64,000 bases of DNA from Gamarada debralockiae (lineage: Eukaryota; Ascomycota; Leotiomycetes; Helotiales; Hyphodiscaceae), in the NCBI GenBank assembly GCA_002803225.1, contig NXFV01001730.1, forward strand, positions 34,487 to 98,486, read 5' to 3'. How positions within the stretch are numbered: position 1 is the stretch's first letter; every line of letters begins with the position of its first letter. A model generated the notes under the pieces. The model saw only the letters and a list, made by a program, of their open reading frames with translations, was not told where the DNA came from and did not search any database. Positions 46,301-57,330 of the stretch are shown here, one piece after another. The position numbers and the translations under genes were made by a program.

Positions 46301-47462
46301 TATTAATAAGCTCAGTCGTGTTGTGCCAAGATATAACCGCATCACAGGTTGTGTGATATTGTGGAGAAGCTGCTCGTTTGTTCGCAACCTCCAAAGCCAT
46401 ACGGGATGGATACAAGCCCTCGCACTTTTCAATCTTCTTCACAATGTCCCTCACTTGCTCAATTGGAGGTTTCCCGGCTTCACTCTCCCCCTGAACCTGA
46501 AATCTGATAATCTCATCCAGCATGATGTCAATGGTGGCACGGGTATCCTCAATCATCCTCTTTTGCGCAGCCAGACTCCTCCCCGTAACCTTGGAGCGTA
46601 GTTCCAGCCAGATCTCAGTATAGAGATTTTCTCCTTGCTTGTCCGAAGCTCCAATTAGACGCTTTTTCTCTTGCCTCACGACATCGCCGGTCAATACAGA
46701 CGCTAGCATACCGTGCCATTCTAGCCGTTCTCGATTTACAGGATCCACCAAGTCCTCCGCTGTTGGTTGGAGATTGTCATTGCCGTAGAACATGAGGGTT
46801 TCTTGATCGTAAGGGTCATTATCGAAGTGAACTTCAGAAGGCGATTCGTCCTCAGTATCAGAGCCTGTTCCATATCCAATGCTCGGTGTGTATGGTTCAA
46901 AATACTCAATAGGTTGATCTTGCCGTAACCGCTGTACATATGCCTTCTCCTGTGCTCGATATGAGGCACTTGGATCTTGTCTGAATCGCGAAGTAGACCC
47001 CGATCGATTTCGCTCTGCTATTGAAATATAGGGTGGTTGTGGAGGCCGTCTAGCTGGAGCATAGGTACTGGATGGTGTCCGAGCTGGAGCGGTCGGTCTC
47101 TGAGGTCTGCTCGGCGCGCCATTGAGAAGTGGTGGGTTGAGAGAGAATGAGGTCTCTGCGCGACCATAGACCCCGTTTGCATCCGCACTGCCCCTATGAC
47201 CACGCATACTTGAGTTCATACTGTTCAACTGCGGTCGAGATTCCAGGGAGGAGAATGAGCCGGTGTGTGGTGTGAGCCTGGCATCAACACCAAGATGGTC
47301 GATATCCTGGGAGTCCCCAGAGGAGCCGGAGCCGGAGCCTCCTGAATCGCTCGTCTGAACATGAGGACGCTCCATGACCCTTGGTGTCTTGAGGGTATCC
47401 AGGATATCGTCCTCTTCGGCCTGCGTGAAGCGTACTGCGCGAGGTGATATCTCGATGCTCAT
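43362..47462 (-). CDS. SSK2: Ssk2/SskB-type MAP kinase kinase kinase of the HOG pathway, 1349 aa
   Basis: Phosphorylates the Pbs2-type MAPKK in the osmotic/oxidative-stress HOG cascade; the Botrytis orthologue is BOS4. Exon 1 is 43934-47462, exon 2 is 43362-43882. Residues 1-230 are Ser/Pro/Arg-rich. A long conserved Ssk2-type regulatory region follows (YDQETLMFYGNDNLQPTAED, EWDFSNEIGRNLQGGDVQVA). The kinase domain starts near residue 1046: GQFVGGGTFGSVYAAIN (P-loop), MAVKEIRL (Lys), MEFCSGGSLAGLLEHGRI, IVHRDIKPENVLLNHNG (catalytic loop), KYVDFGAAKV (DFG), MTGTPMYMSPEVIKG, VDVWSLGCVILEMATGRRPW. The one intron (43883-43933) falls inside the KPEN motif and is 51 nt with no stop. A retained copy would insert 17 residues there. 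Confidence 0.94.
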   Translation of the reverse strand: MSIEISPRAVRFTQAEEDDILDTLKTPRVMERPHVQTSDSGGSGSGSSGDSQDIDHLGVDARLTPHTGSFSSLESRPQLNSMNSSMRGHRGSADANGVYGRAETSFSLNPPLLNGAPSRPQRPTAPARTPSSTYAPARRPPQPPYISIAERNRSGSTSRFRQDPSASYRAQEKAYVQRLRQDQPIEYFEPYTPSIGYGTGSDTEDESPSEVHFDNDPYDQETLMFYGNDNLQPTAEDLVDPVNRERLEWHGMLASVLTGDVVRQEKKRLIGASDKQGENLYTEIWLELRSKVTGRSLAAQKRMIEDTRATIDIMLDEIIRFQVQGESEAGKPPIEQVRDIVKKIEKCEGLYPSRMALEVANKRAASPQYHTTCDAVISWHNTTELINTELGILQNWVGNAELDFNKAKERSPSGNGLSDESSFIDRLLKEDGLRSLQGDKSILLGVSEVIMKAKNTLIENSEAFAKRHLPPYIEELLTLINFPSRLIEEIIKFRLQYARKMKDSAQQNVMMMEQMISQFQILLKLAIQIKQEYLTISQPEAGWDLPPCIDESFDQVVLDALKFYFKMLNWKLGGNKNTFKEAEVLEQEWDFSNEIGRNLQGGDVQVAEQFSSLTHKAFYRLSQTFEREMQRKPKETAAEMTKRYKQSLDSVRVRQRMLQRFSRVLSDRFENATDFSIAMRKDDLHQLYSRLIETGHFMVYTASIEHDGIFLIASPALYNRPQDIQSILGTCYNSDDVPEDPTNPYILILRPENQIPWDGRTVEANIREPSTDVKTGHLRLVADGSQTRLSNARIAFLDSIDLHLDMVVEQRSNLKKVNAKLTEIKKVVYKLSNLIMDSVEIVRKQTDGLECQELIQTCFIFATEFGQRSLLYMDRNRKQMNNIKLTKLALDWVSFVCDDCIATDRRTFRWAVLALEFAMVMTQGQHILALGEDEYARLRAKVAGCMSLLISHFDIMGARSTLAAQAEKQRSDTAAGYKKGDGRVVMDDEEGARYVRERTLGQLAELDGIRKEKEAERQALGRVLEESSEADRSLTYLSSSASNVNMRWQQGQFVGGGTFGSVYAAINLDSGHLMAVKEIRLQDPSLIPTIAGQIKDEMNVLEVLDHPNVVSYHGIEVHRDKVYIFMEFCSGGSLAGLLEHGRIEDEQVIMVYALQLLEGLAYLHESGIVHRDIKPESKSTSHLNLIQITDQILDVLLNHNGVIKYVDFGAAKVIARQGKTLVAAQSGGMNKANKTMTGTPMYMSPEVIKGENPGRAGAVDVWSLGCVILEMATGRRPWASLDNEWAIMYNIAQGNPPQLPSSDQLSPQGIDFLKKCFIRDPKKRASAAELLQHEWIMAIKSQVSIEPGTPSDSGSSSHGSTRGSIS

Positions 47463-48629
47463 GTCGAGCAGTTGAGGTGCCGAAGTAATTTACTAACCGT
47501 CTTGGCGCGCCGGCATCGTATGAACCAGGGTGGGACAAGAAAAGTGTGCACTTCCTCTGCGATCGGAGATGAAGCCTCAAAGAATGTGCAGAAGCAATCT
47601 GGCAATACCTCAGATGTCGATGGAGGATTTGAGGAAGAATCGGGGAGAAAGGAGAGCTGAAGGGTTGTGTATTTCGTTTTTTGATGTATCGAAAATGGGC
47701 GCTCTAATCTCGATCTCTTCGTCCAAAAGGTGACTTTGATTATTACACTAGTCCGCTGGTCGGACCTGTGCTCCGGGCGCCGAAACTTATCAGACAATGA
47801 AGAACTCAAGAATTTCGAGCGAGTACTTGTTTTCGGTCAAAAGATTACAAAACATATATGGTCCAGATTTGAGAATTCTCTTCTAGACAGGTTGGCTTCT
47901 TAACAAAATGTTTCGGGCAGCTTTTGCACCATGATTCCCCGCGTCCAGCTTGCTCCCTCAAATTCCATTATGTGTAGAAGAATTGCCACCTGTGGCGGAT
48001 ATCGACATCAAGTAGCATGTGAAGAACTATGGCTGTTTCCAGTCAATCCCTGAGAAGGCTGTAAGTAAGGTTTAGTGGGAGCAGGGGGAGTACGATTACG
48101 GATGCTGAGTTCCCTGACGGGGAATAACAATTTCCTGACAAATCACACAGTGTTGAACTTTTCATTATATCTTGCTACCTAAGGGCATCTACTACTGGAG
48201 GTTTGGTGGTGTTGAGTACTACCCCGGTTCTTGAAAGAATTGTTGTAGCCATGTAAGAGTTATGATGGCCGCTTCCATACGTCCAAGTCTGAGAGAGCAG
48301 TTACCTTACAGATCCTTTGTAACTCCATAAATCCTGTAGTAGAAATATATGCACCTCTACCTATCTTTCTCGGGAAAATAATTAGTAGATTTTAAATCGC
48401 CAGATCGATCTTGATAACTGCGACGAGGTTGATCTGCACTGCTAAAAATTTAGTCGGCTGCGGTTTCCGCAGTTTTGTTCAGCCTTGTTTCGTCGCGTCA
48501 AGCAGATGGAGTCCAAACACGCGAAGTTCGACTTCATTCCCTCTCGCTAATATCACATTTGCAGCTATTACGACAGTCAATCGACATGAACTTGAGGCCC
48601 TATGATTCACTTATCAATAACTCAATGCT
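47463..48629. other. Divergent promoter region, SSK2 / SLD3, 1167 bp
   Basis: Contains both promoters. Two related stretches near 48015-48065 and 48250-48305 (around ATGTGAAGAACTATGGC and ATGTAAGAGTTATGATGGC) look like an old imperfect duplication. No gene supported. Confidence 0.45.
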
Positions 48630-51599
48630 ATGTTAAGTCAAGACGAGAACCCAGCTTCTAACGCGTCCGCCCAAACGCGTCAAACCGGTGGTATCTTGAC
48701 GCCGCTATCAGATAATTCTCTTAATTTGAGCGATGGAGGGCTGCATGGCGGGAAGAAACGAAAGCGAGACGGCAACACAATGGAAGATCTTCTCAAAGAC
48801 TCTTTCGTTGTCAGGGTCAGTAATGCAACTTCTTCCTTCAAGAACAATCATGCTGATTCGTACACAGCCCTACCCATCCACCGTTCATGTGAAGTCTCGA
48901 ACTCTTTACCCACTTGTCCTACTACCCCGCTCCCACCTACCATTATCCTCACTCGATGTTCTCTCTTCAACAAGTCCTCTTCCTCAATCGCGACTTTTCG
49001 AGACTCATGTCAAAATACTTGAACTGGAAGGGCGAATGGGAAGTCAACCAATGGTGCTGATAGCACGACTGGATGATGGTCGAACACTGTATGCGGTGGA
49101 GCGTGAGGATCGCGGACTCTATGTTCTCTGCCAACTTGGATCATGGGTCAACCTACAACAGCTGAGAGCTGCGGCTGTTGCTTCAAAGGCAGAGCTGCCT
49201 AAGACGACAGAGAGGACGATCCAAGACAATGTGCCCGTGCCTCTTATCACCCCAGGAGTCAGCAAATACAGCAAGAAGAAGAGGCTTGCGATTGAAGCTA
49301 TACAATCCATGGTTAAGCGTCCGTCCACAGGCCTTTTGACAGAATCACCCACCTCAATAGAACCCGAGCCACTCGCGCCTTCTCAAAATCAGGAACAACC
49401 TTCGAACGACCCTGTCATCAACGATGTTTCTGCACAACTTACAGCTGCCGAAATATTTGAGAATGTTCGGAACCAATATTTCGAAGCATTATATTCCAAG
49501 GCATGGCTCACGACGTCTCTTTTCTCTTATATAACTAACAATTCTAGGCTTCACTGGCATATTTTGCCAAAGGACCTTTGTCAAGAGCCCGTGCAGCATT
49601 CCATCTTGATTATGACTCCACTCTAGATATGAACGAGCACATCGCGTTCCTGGAGAGCCTGATAATGACTACGAAGCTAATTGACAAGAAGTACAGTGAT
49701 GGGGTACCTTCTTGTGTCTCTTTGATCGATGTTCAAGACCACAGTGCGGACGATGCAAATCAAGGCGCGGAGAAGACCAAAAAGCGGAGGAGCAGTAAAA
49801 AGATGAAGCCCGGCAAGGATGGTCTCTATCCTATGGAAGAGAATCTAATCAGGAAGTATTGGGCAAGTCTTGACGACGAGGCAGAGTCTGGAGCGCCCGG
49901 TGCATCGAGGGAAGAGAGAACCAAGACCCGCATCGCTCAACTGCGTGTCCGAGAAACCCAGCTTCAAATGATCGTTATCCTAGAAGTCCTCGCCCTTCAA
50001 CCTTTGGCATCGACCTCCGAGGACATTGGAGCGGATCTTCCTTTCGCTCCACCAAGTGGTGACCCTGCAGATGGGAGGGAGAAGGCCGTCAAGTCCAAAA
50101 AGCCTGGTCATCTAACCATGCTCATTGACGTCCACATTGATCGGCTGTGCATCTGGCAAGACATTGCAATCGAGGTTACGAACAACGCTCTTGGGGATGT
50201 TCAAAATGCGACTGTCGGTTGCCCCTCAAACATGTGTAAGCATACGGACAACATTCTTCGAGACTTCTGCGTTGAAGTCATTGGGCCTTTGTAAGTGGAC
50301 TCCAAGTATGCCTTACATGATTTGCTCTAACAGAACGCAGCTTCTCCGCTCGTCTTCCAGATCGATGTGCCACTATCAACAGCAAGCTAGGAGGCCCCGT
50401 TGTCGTTTCTCCGCCGAAACCAAAGCTCTCAAAATCCGCCAGCTTCTCCGGCGCTACTTCTCGACCCGGTGCTGCGACCAAACGTCCAGTTCCAGCCAAA
50501 CCAAGACAAAGCCTTAAACGAGTTTTGACTGATGAACGAGAACGGGAACGACGGACTGTATCTCATAGCCGAGGGAGATCAATGTCATTGATGAGATCTG
50601 CAACTGCACCGCTCGTGCCCGGGCTAAAAAGAGAAGCCAGCGAAGCGCCCTCTCTTTCCAGCATTCCGACCGCGGACTCGCAGTCATTAAAAGCGAATCG
50701 TCCAGGAGTCCTTAACTCAAAGCGATTCTCTCAGCGAGAAGTGGACCTAAGTAGCCTTGCTCCTGAGGTCAATTTGAAGGCGAAGAAGCAAGCAAATATT
50801 GAGGCAGAGCTCAAAGAGGCCATTTCTGCCCTCAAGAAGCCAAATCGCCAGCTGGCTGGTAGAGATATTGTTGAGACTGCCGAGAAACGGGCGGCCTCAG
50901 CTTCGCATTCTCGAAGTAAGTTGGAAATAGACTAGAGAATTGTTCAAGCTGACCATTGCCCCAGAATCGAAGCAACCTCTGAGAAACCCATTATTCGGGG
51001 GAGTTCAAATATCAGCTACGCCGAGAATGAATCGCCAGAAAGACATGTTCTCGCAAGCTCAACCGCCGACTTTGTCGGATATGGTCGAGGAAGTTGAATT
51101 TGCTGCTCTTCCTTCTTCGAGTCTGCCTAGGATTCCTCAGTCAGTCGCAAGGCCATCATGGGAAGGACCGACGAGGAATCCGCTACTTTCAGCTGTCCAC
51201 GCGACGCCTCCTCGAAAGTCAATACCTCAGTCACAGCCAGCGAATCAGCTTTTGAGTGTGCCAGCTGTCGACTATGGCGGATATTTGCCCTCTTCACCGC
51301 TACAACCACGACGTTCGAGCGGACAACTATTTGCTGCAGTACCCGATTCAACTGTGAAGACAAGCTCTCGCTCGACCATGACTCGTGGAATTCAAGAGAC
51401 ACCGGTTAAGAAGAGGGCAGAATCTACGCAACTGCATGGTCATCCAGCACCCACATCCGGGAGCGATAAGGAAAACGGACGAGGAGAAAAGACGGCTACA
51501 AATGTTGGAATGAAAGGAACGATTGGATCAAGCCAAGAGGAGTCTATTTATAAATCATTGGGATGGGACGATGCTGACGACCTTGATGAATTGTCATGA
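48630..51599 (+). CDS. SLD3: DNA replication regulator Sld3 (Treslin/TICRR counterpart), 923 aa
   Basis: Recruits Cdc45 to origins and, when CDK-phosphorylated, binds Dpb11 to start replication. Exons: 48630-48815, 48868-49500, 49548-50290, 50341-50915 and 50965-51599. Family segments are GILTPLSDNSLNL, TMEDLLKDSFVVRPYPSTVH, VKSRTLYPLVLLPRSHLPLS, LEGRMGSQPMVLIARLDD, SKASLAYFAKGPLSRARAAF, DGLYPMEENLIRKYWAS, RIAQLRVRETQLQMIVILEV and NILRDFCVEVIGPFFSARLP (end of the Sld3/Treslin domain). The C-terminus is disordered with many SP/TP-type sites. The second intron (49501-49547) uses a GC donor (AAG|GCATGG), required to keep SKASLAYF in frame. The fit to fungal Sld3 is good. Confidence 0.88.
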
Positions 51600-52058
51600 T
51601 TTGCTTTGCATGGAGTACTGGTTGGTATTTGGTGAATAAGTCAGCAGGGAGTTGGCGTGTTTGAGCATAGCGACGGTGCATGAAGGCTGTTGTTATTGCA
51701 TGGGCATTTGCATACATAGTAGAAAGAGCTCAATACAGAACCTTGTTTCAAGACTTACTTGGGCGGGTGAGAACTCTGATGTCTTCTGAAATGCTGAAAA
51801 GGGGGTGTCCCGTGACTTCCGAGCACGTGTCATAGGCGCTAGTAGGGGGGCTTTCTCGCGTCACCCATTACGGAGAAAGTTCACGAGATAACCTCTCAAA
51901 GCAACAAGACATACCGCGTCTGCGCAGCAAGAAACACATCCGCGCCCTAATCCAACTCTCTTACATCAACAAACCTTCAAAACAAGCAGCGACGGTCTCC
52001 GTCTCCAAGCATTCATCTGCTCACCGAGCACAACGCATCACATTTACATACTGCAGAT
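51600..52058. other. Intergenic, 459 bp
   Basis: SLD3 3' flank and promoter of the APQ12-like gene. Nothing else seen. Confidence 0.5.
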
Positions 52059-52570
52059 ATGGATATAATACAAGGTGCGCAATCTTTTCTGTGATCAGGT
52101 ATGGCAGAAGCTGATAAGTAACAGGATATGCGCTCGACGCCTACGACCTCTACAACAGCGCCGACCCCTATATACGGCCCATCCGATCCGCAATCTACCA
52201 ACTTCAAGCACGCGCCTACCCCATCATCCTGCCCTACCTCAACGAGGCCGCTATCCTTGCGCAAGACTCTCCCGGTATCATAACTGTCGGCGTGCTCCTT
52301 CTATTCCTCCTGATCGCCATGCAGATTCTGAATTTTATAAGAAGGGTTATGATGTTCTGGATACGGCTGGTAACGCGGATTATGTTTTGGGGAGGGGTGG
52401 TTTTGATGGTAGCGGCGGTTTGCCAAAGAGGTGTGGGTAGGACTGTGGATGATATTGCGGAGTGGGGAAAGGAATTGAATGAGGTTTGGTGGAAGGAGTA
52501 TAGAAGGTGGGAGGGGTACCAGAATCAGGCGCGGAGGGGAAGTACGAGGGGAGGCTCTAGGTGGTCGTAG
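52059..52570 (+). CDS. APQ12: Apq12-family nuclear envelope/ER membrane protein, 153 aa
   Basis: Yeast Apq12 maintains membrane fluidity at the nuclear envelope and aids nuclear pore assembly. Exon 1 is only 16 nt (52059-52074, MDIIQ), exon 2 is 52125-52570. The spliced protein reads MDIIQGYALDAYDLYNSADP, IRPIRSAIYQLQARAYPIIL, then two hydrophobic segments (SPGIITVGVLLLFLLIAMQI; RLVTRIMFWGGVVLMVAAVC) joined by a short basic loop. An amphipathic/charged tail follows (RTVDDIAEWGKELNEVWWKE). Length and two-TM layout match the family. The name is by pattern recognition. The tiny first exon could be missed by gene callers. Confidence 0.75.
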
Positions 52571-52835
52571 GAGGGAGTAAGAGATTGGTTGTCTGGTTTT
52601 GGCGTTTGAGGATTGGGAAGCATCTAAGGCCAATGGACGGAGATGGTTTGGGTGGGATTTTGAATGCGTGCATTACGGTTATAAGAGGTGTTAAGAGGTA
52701 TTATTGTGAGGGTACAGAGGTGTTTGAGTCTCTGAAGGGCGTTTGCTCTCCAGCTCTGAATATAAAGAGCAATAACGCCAACGCTATGCTTTTCCCATTC
52801 CTTCCCCAACTCCAAATGCAAAAATCCATCCAGCC

Positions 52836-53765
52836 TTATTCGTACGCTTCCTCGCCATACTCCATCTCGTCATCCGGCTCCTTGGGTTCCTGCGCCTCAT
52901 GATACTGAATCGCATCATCGATATAACTCAGTATACTCCCCACACTATCCTCATCCTGCACATCCAACTTCAAGTACGAAACCATACTGAAGCTATCGAT
53001 CAGTCCCGCAACGGCTTTGTTCAGCCTCTTGAAGCTTGCTCCTCTCATCATTGTTTGTGAATCTCCTGCGCTTCCTGAACCATCGTCTTCCACATCGCCT
53101 GTATCATCGTCTAGCAGCGTGGTGTCTGGGTCTATGAACCGCTTCAATTCCCTCTTAGTGACTTGTCCCTTCACCAAATCCATCTTCGACAGTATGTTGA
53201 CGTGCGGAACCTCCAGCATAATCATCGCGCTCATTGCACTCAGTGTCCCGGCAAAGAACTTCGCCCTATCCACCACGAACGTAGCTTCCAGCAGGTATGC
53301 AGCGCAAAGACTGATATCCAGAGCACCCGTTCTCGTCAAATGCTTCACCAGCGCCGGCAGAATCGGAATATGAGTATAAAGCTCAATCTGGCCGGGCATA
53401 TCGATAATGATCAAATACTCCTCACTCAATGGATCGAGTGCTTCAGTCAAGAAGTCCAAATTCTCGAGCAGGAATTCGAAACAGTAGATCAAGCCGCCGT
53501 TGGGGCCTAAGCCCATTTCCTCCATTACATCTTCGAGAGAAATGAGGTCTTTGATGTCAAGGTCGGGCTCGTGGGAGAAGGATTCGGCGGCGGGGTCGAG
53601 GTTCACGTAGAAGCAGGAGCGGTGGTTGTTGCGGAGGTGGGTTATCAGGGCTGAGCAGAATGTTGACTGGGGACCCCTTTTGTCAGTTTTGGATTTAGAG
53701 TTAGAGGGATGATTTACCTTGCCTGCGCCTGCTGGGCCCATTACTAGGACTCCAAATTTACTCAT
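52836..53765 (-). CDS. GPN3: GPN-loop GTPase 3, 292 aa
   Basis: GTPase needed for nuclear import and assembly of RNA polymerase II. Exons 53718-53765 and 52836-53666 join at GAGK|STF. Motifs: GVLVMGPAGAGKSTFCSAL (G1/P-loop, residues ~5-23), FYVNLDPAAE, DIKDLISLEDVMEEMGLGPN with the family's GPN loop (GPNGGLIYCFEF, ~residue 70), IIIDMPGQIELYTH (G3), LSKMDLVK (G4). The C-terminus is acidic. The ATG at 53765 gives the usual MSKFGVLVMGPAG start; a longer frame reaches 53897 but adds unconserved residues. Diverges from the SAM synthetase gene. Confidence 0.95.
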   Translation of the reverse strand: MSKFGVLVMGPAGAGKVNHPSNSKSKTDKRGPQSTFCSALITHLRNNHRSCFYVNLDPAAESFSHEPDLDIKDLISLEDVMEEMGLGPNGGLIYCFEFLLENLDFLTEALDPLSEEYLIIIDMPGQIELYTHIPILPALVKHLTRTGALDISLCAAYLLEATFVVDRAKFFAGTLSAMSAMIMLEVPHVNILSKMDLVKGQVTKRELKRFIDPDTTLLDDDTGDVEDDGSGSAGDSQTMMRGASFKRLNKAVAGLIDSFSMVSYLKLDVQDEDSVGSILSYIDDAIQYHEAQEPKEPDDEMEYGEEAYE

Positions 53766-54276
53766 GATTGCGGCGTGGAGGTCAAGCTGGTAAGGGGTTT
53801 CGTGGGGTAGCGTTTTGGTTGTCAGATGGTCAGCCCTTTTCTCGAGGCTCTTGTTTTGACCACCAAAATCACAGAGAAGGCTGTCAACAGTCCACAAAAT
53901 CGTTCAATCTGACCAGTAAGATAAGCTTGTGCCGTGCTCCGCCACGTGCTGACTTCACTACTGTTCCTTCGCTCAGTCATTCCACTGCCGAAATCACCCA
54001 ACCCCCTCGTTTTGAAGATTTATACGCAGCAGGCGGTGAATAAAAACCCGCCAACTTATTCGATGGTGCAATTTTGACTCTGCTGAATCGAGCCTAGTGC
54101 AAGGCCAGGTTTGCGAAATGCTTCAAGCCCACCCCACCATTTTTACTTCACACTGACGTTCTTTCTCTTGCCCTCAAATACATCTTGACGTCCCGTTCGT
54201 TTCCACTTTTTTCGATTTGAACTTCACAACATTCAATTGAGAGGATCTTCCAACAGCATCTCACAATACCGCAATC
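53766..54276. promoter_or_regulatory. Bidirectional intergenic region, GPN3 / SAM synthetase, 511 bp
   Basis: Holds both promoters. On the SAM-synthetase side a C/T-rich stretch (about 54150-54235, TTCTTTCTCTTGCCCTC and similar) precedes the ATG, typical of highly expressed fungal genes. A CAATC sequence abuts the start codon. Confidence 0.6.
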
Positions 54277-55592
54277 ATGACCCAACACATCAATGGCACG
54301 AAGCCTCACCACAACCAAGGGACATTCCTCTTCACCGTAAGATCCATTGTCTCACCTGAAAACAGTACTTTCGAAGTACGGTACTTCACCCTCGATCACC
54401 ATGCTGATGATACACACAGTCCGAGTCAGTAGGAGAGGGACACCCCGACAAGATCGCTGATCAAGTATCCGATGCCATTCTCGACGCCTGCTTGGCAGAG
54501 GATCCTCTGTCGAAGGTAGCTTGTGAGACCGCCACCAAGACAGGCATGATCATGGTCTTTGGAGAAATCACCACCAAGGCGCGCGTCGACTACCAGAAGG
54601 TCATCCGCGGAGCGATCAAGGACATCGGATACGACAACTCCTCCAAGGGCTTCGACTACAAAACCTGCAACGTGTTGGTTGCCATTGAGGAGCAGTCCCC
54701 AGATATCGCGCAGGGTCTGCACTACGAGGAGGCTCTTGAGAAGCTCGGTGCTGGTGATCAGGGTATCATGTTTGGTTATGCCACTGATGAGACACCTGAG
54801 CTCTTCCCGTTGACGCTGCAGTTGGCTCACAAGCTTAACGCTACTATGGCTGCTGCTCGCCGTGATGGTTCCATGCCGTGGTTAAGACCTGATACTAAGA
54901 CTCAAGTCACTGTTGAGTACAAGCATGACAATGGTGCTGTTGTCCCGCTTCGAGTGCACACCGTCGTTGTTTCTGCTCAACACAGTGAGGATATCACTAC
55001 TGAACAACTCCGAAAGGAAATCAAGGAGAAGATCATCAAGAAGGTTATCCCAGCCAAATACTTGACTGAGGAGACCGTCTACCACGTAAGTACGCAATTT
55101 CCCTTCCGTTGAACTGCCACTAACGAATTATAGATCCAACCCTCCGGACTCTTCATCATTGGTGGACCTCAAGGTGATGCTGGTTTGACCGGCCGAAAGA
55201 TCATCGTCGACACATACGGTGGATGGGGAGCTCACGGAGGTGGTGCTTTCTCCGGCAAGGATTTCTCCAAGGTCGACCGCTCAGCCGCCTACCTTGCCCG
55301 CTGGATCGCCAAGTCCCTCGTTCACTCCAAGCTCTGCCGCCGTGCACTCGTGCAAATCTCCTACGCCATCGGCGTCGCAGAGCCGCTCTCCATCTTCGTC
55401 GATTCCTACGGTACCTCTGACCGCTCCTCCGACGAACTCGTCCAGATCATCAACGAGAACTTCGACCTCCGACCTGGTGTGATCGTCAAGGAGCTTGATT
55501 TGGCCAAGCCAATCTACTTCCAGACTGCCAAGAACGGCCACTTCACCAACCAGAACTTCAGCTGGGAGAAACCCAAGACTCTCAAGTACTAG
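54277..55592 (+). CDS. SAM2: S-adenosylmethionine synthetase, 394 aa
   Basis: Makes S-adenosylmethionine from methionine and ATP, the methyl donor of the cell (also for the H3K9 methyltransferase upstream). Exons 54277-54336, 54420-55085 and 55134-55592, all phase 0. Signature motifs are intact: [20 protein letters not shown] (ATP/Mg binding, ~residues 23-42), [15 protein letters not shown] (~129-143), [48 protein letters not shown] and [14 protein letters not shown] (P-loop-like, ~277-296). Length equals the family norm. Codon choice is strongly biased to C-ending codons, consistent with high expression. Near-certain. Confidence 0.98.
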
Positions 55593-56538
55593 ATAATGCA
55601 ACCCCGCCTTGATTGAATGAGTGCGAGACTCAACGTCCCACTCCAAGTTTCCTAGTTTTCGAATGGATATATCACGGCGCATGAGGGTGGCATGGTTTCA
55701 ACGACCTAATGAATGGTGGAGTTTTTCGATTCATGGCGTTTGATTTTACGATGCGTTTAAGGTCATGAGTGCGCACGAACGTTGCGTTTAAGATAAAAGT
55801 CTTTCAACATAGACCGTAGATAAAGGCGGCAAGCATCAGAGAAGCTCCCAGGGGCTTTTTGAGCATAGCATTCGGCGTTTTGGAGAACTTCAACATCTTC
55901 TCTGAAGTCGGATGGAGAATAAATATTTCTTGTACTCTTCAGATTTCGATGAGTTAGAGTGGTAGTTCAATAAAAACTGCCACCAGAGGGGTGCACTAAT
56001 TCGCACACCAAAAATCGATAACGGTACTTAGAGAGGTAAAACACACCCCTCTCTACAAGTGAAATAGTATAAGACTACCTTATATTCGAATAGATAATTA
56101 TTTAGAAGATAAAGTTTAATGCTTTTAATTATATTCTACTTTTGATAAGTAAGTCTTATTTAATTTTAAGATAAACTATTAATAATTGATTATATACAAA
56201 ATCGGCTTAATTTTAGCCTTCCCAAATTTGGGCTTTAATAACTCTCTTAAATAATCAAACGGCAAATTGACTGCTGTTTTGGGGGGGTGTAGGACGCTGC
56301 TTTCTGCGGCCTACTTGCCAAATGCCCCGCCGCTTCTTTGGCTCGCTTATCTGCCCGCTAAGAACTGATGGTTTCAGAGACCAATAGGTTTCTATCCTAA
56401 AAAATAAAACAGGCATGCTGAACTATCTTTCTCAATTCCCTGTTCTTAAGATGCCCTTTATTCATATTCCTATGAGGTCTCTACGACTGACCTGTCATTA
56501 TATATCTTCTCAATCCTCTCTCCTCTCTTCTTCCCCTT
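55593..56538. other. AT-rich intergenic stretch, 946 bp
   Basis: From about 56040 to 56270 the sequence is very AT-rich with frequent TA steps (TTTAATTATATTCTACTTTT and similar), as expected of RIP-decayed repeat DNA. No coding sequence. Confidence 0.6.
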
Positions 56539-56600
56539 GTCAGTTGAGATGTATGGGGCGAAATATAGTGGTATTTTTAGAATTAGTTGATATCTAAGGA
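56539..56600 (+). repeat. Dispersed repeat, copy A (~60 bp)
   Basis: GTCAGTTGAGATGTATGG-GGCGAAATATAGTGG, then TATTTTTAGAATTAGTTGAT and AAGG. The same string in the same order and orientation recurs at 63375-63440. Probably an end of a transposable element. Confidence 0.7.
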
Positions 56601-57330
56601 GTTGAAATATAAGGGGGGAAGAGCTCTCTTATGCTACAAAAGCAGGGTAAACCAGGCCATACAAGTAGGCAATTCCAACCAACAAGATATGTTGTCTAAA
56701 GTGTGCAAAGGGATGTCATGTAGTTGGAGGGCAACAAAGCTGCGGTTTTGGAGATGTTTAAGGGTTACTGTAGATTTCAGGGAGTTGCTTTACATCATTG
56801 GAGGTGATAATGATGCTTGGGAATGGCCTCAAATTGGGAGCTTTAGTCCCTGATGAGGGGTAAAATCGACCCCTCACTAGTTGCTTAGAACCTTGTTTAT
56901 TACATTTCAGCCAATTGGAAGCGTTGCTTATATCTTGGTAGACCTTATCTGGTGAGCGTGTCTTATAAAGCAATTACTGCGGTAGTAGTACCTCCCGTAG
57001 TAGTATTAATATTGAATTAATGTACAACTTAGATAAGGTACTAGGTATATTTGAAAGGTTCTATAAAGAAACACAAGCCAGGATATGCGCATGAGACTCC
57101 GATAGGTCATTCCTATGAAAAATCGAGCAACTCACTGGCCTACAACCCTCTTCGATTCAACGAATAATTAAAGCAAAGTTTTCTTGTCGCGCTCGAAAAG
57201 AAAAGATCTTCAAACCCAAGTTTATCAACTTATAATATCTTAAACGCATAATCACTTGGGTATTTGCAAACTGGGATAATCGACGCGCTTCTTATGCCCG
57301 CATCAAAACTGTATACCATATCGAAGCCTC
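56601..57330. other. Gene-free spacer before Tc1-like relic, 730 bp
   Basis: No supported coding region. Weak frames resembling the N-terminal half of a Tc1-like transposase may start near 57100 but are too decayed to assign. Confidence 0.45.
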
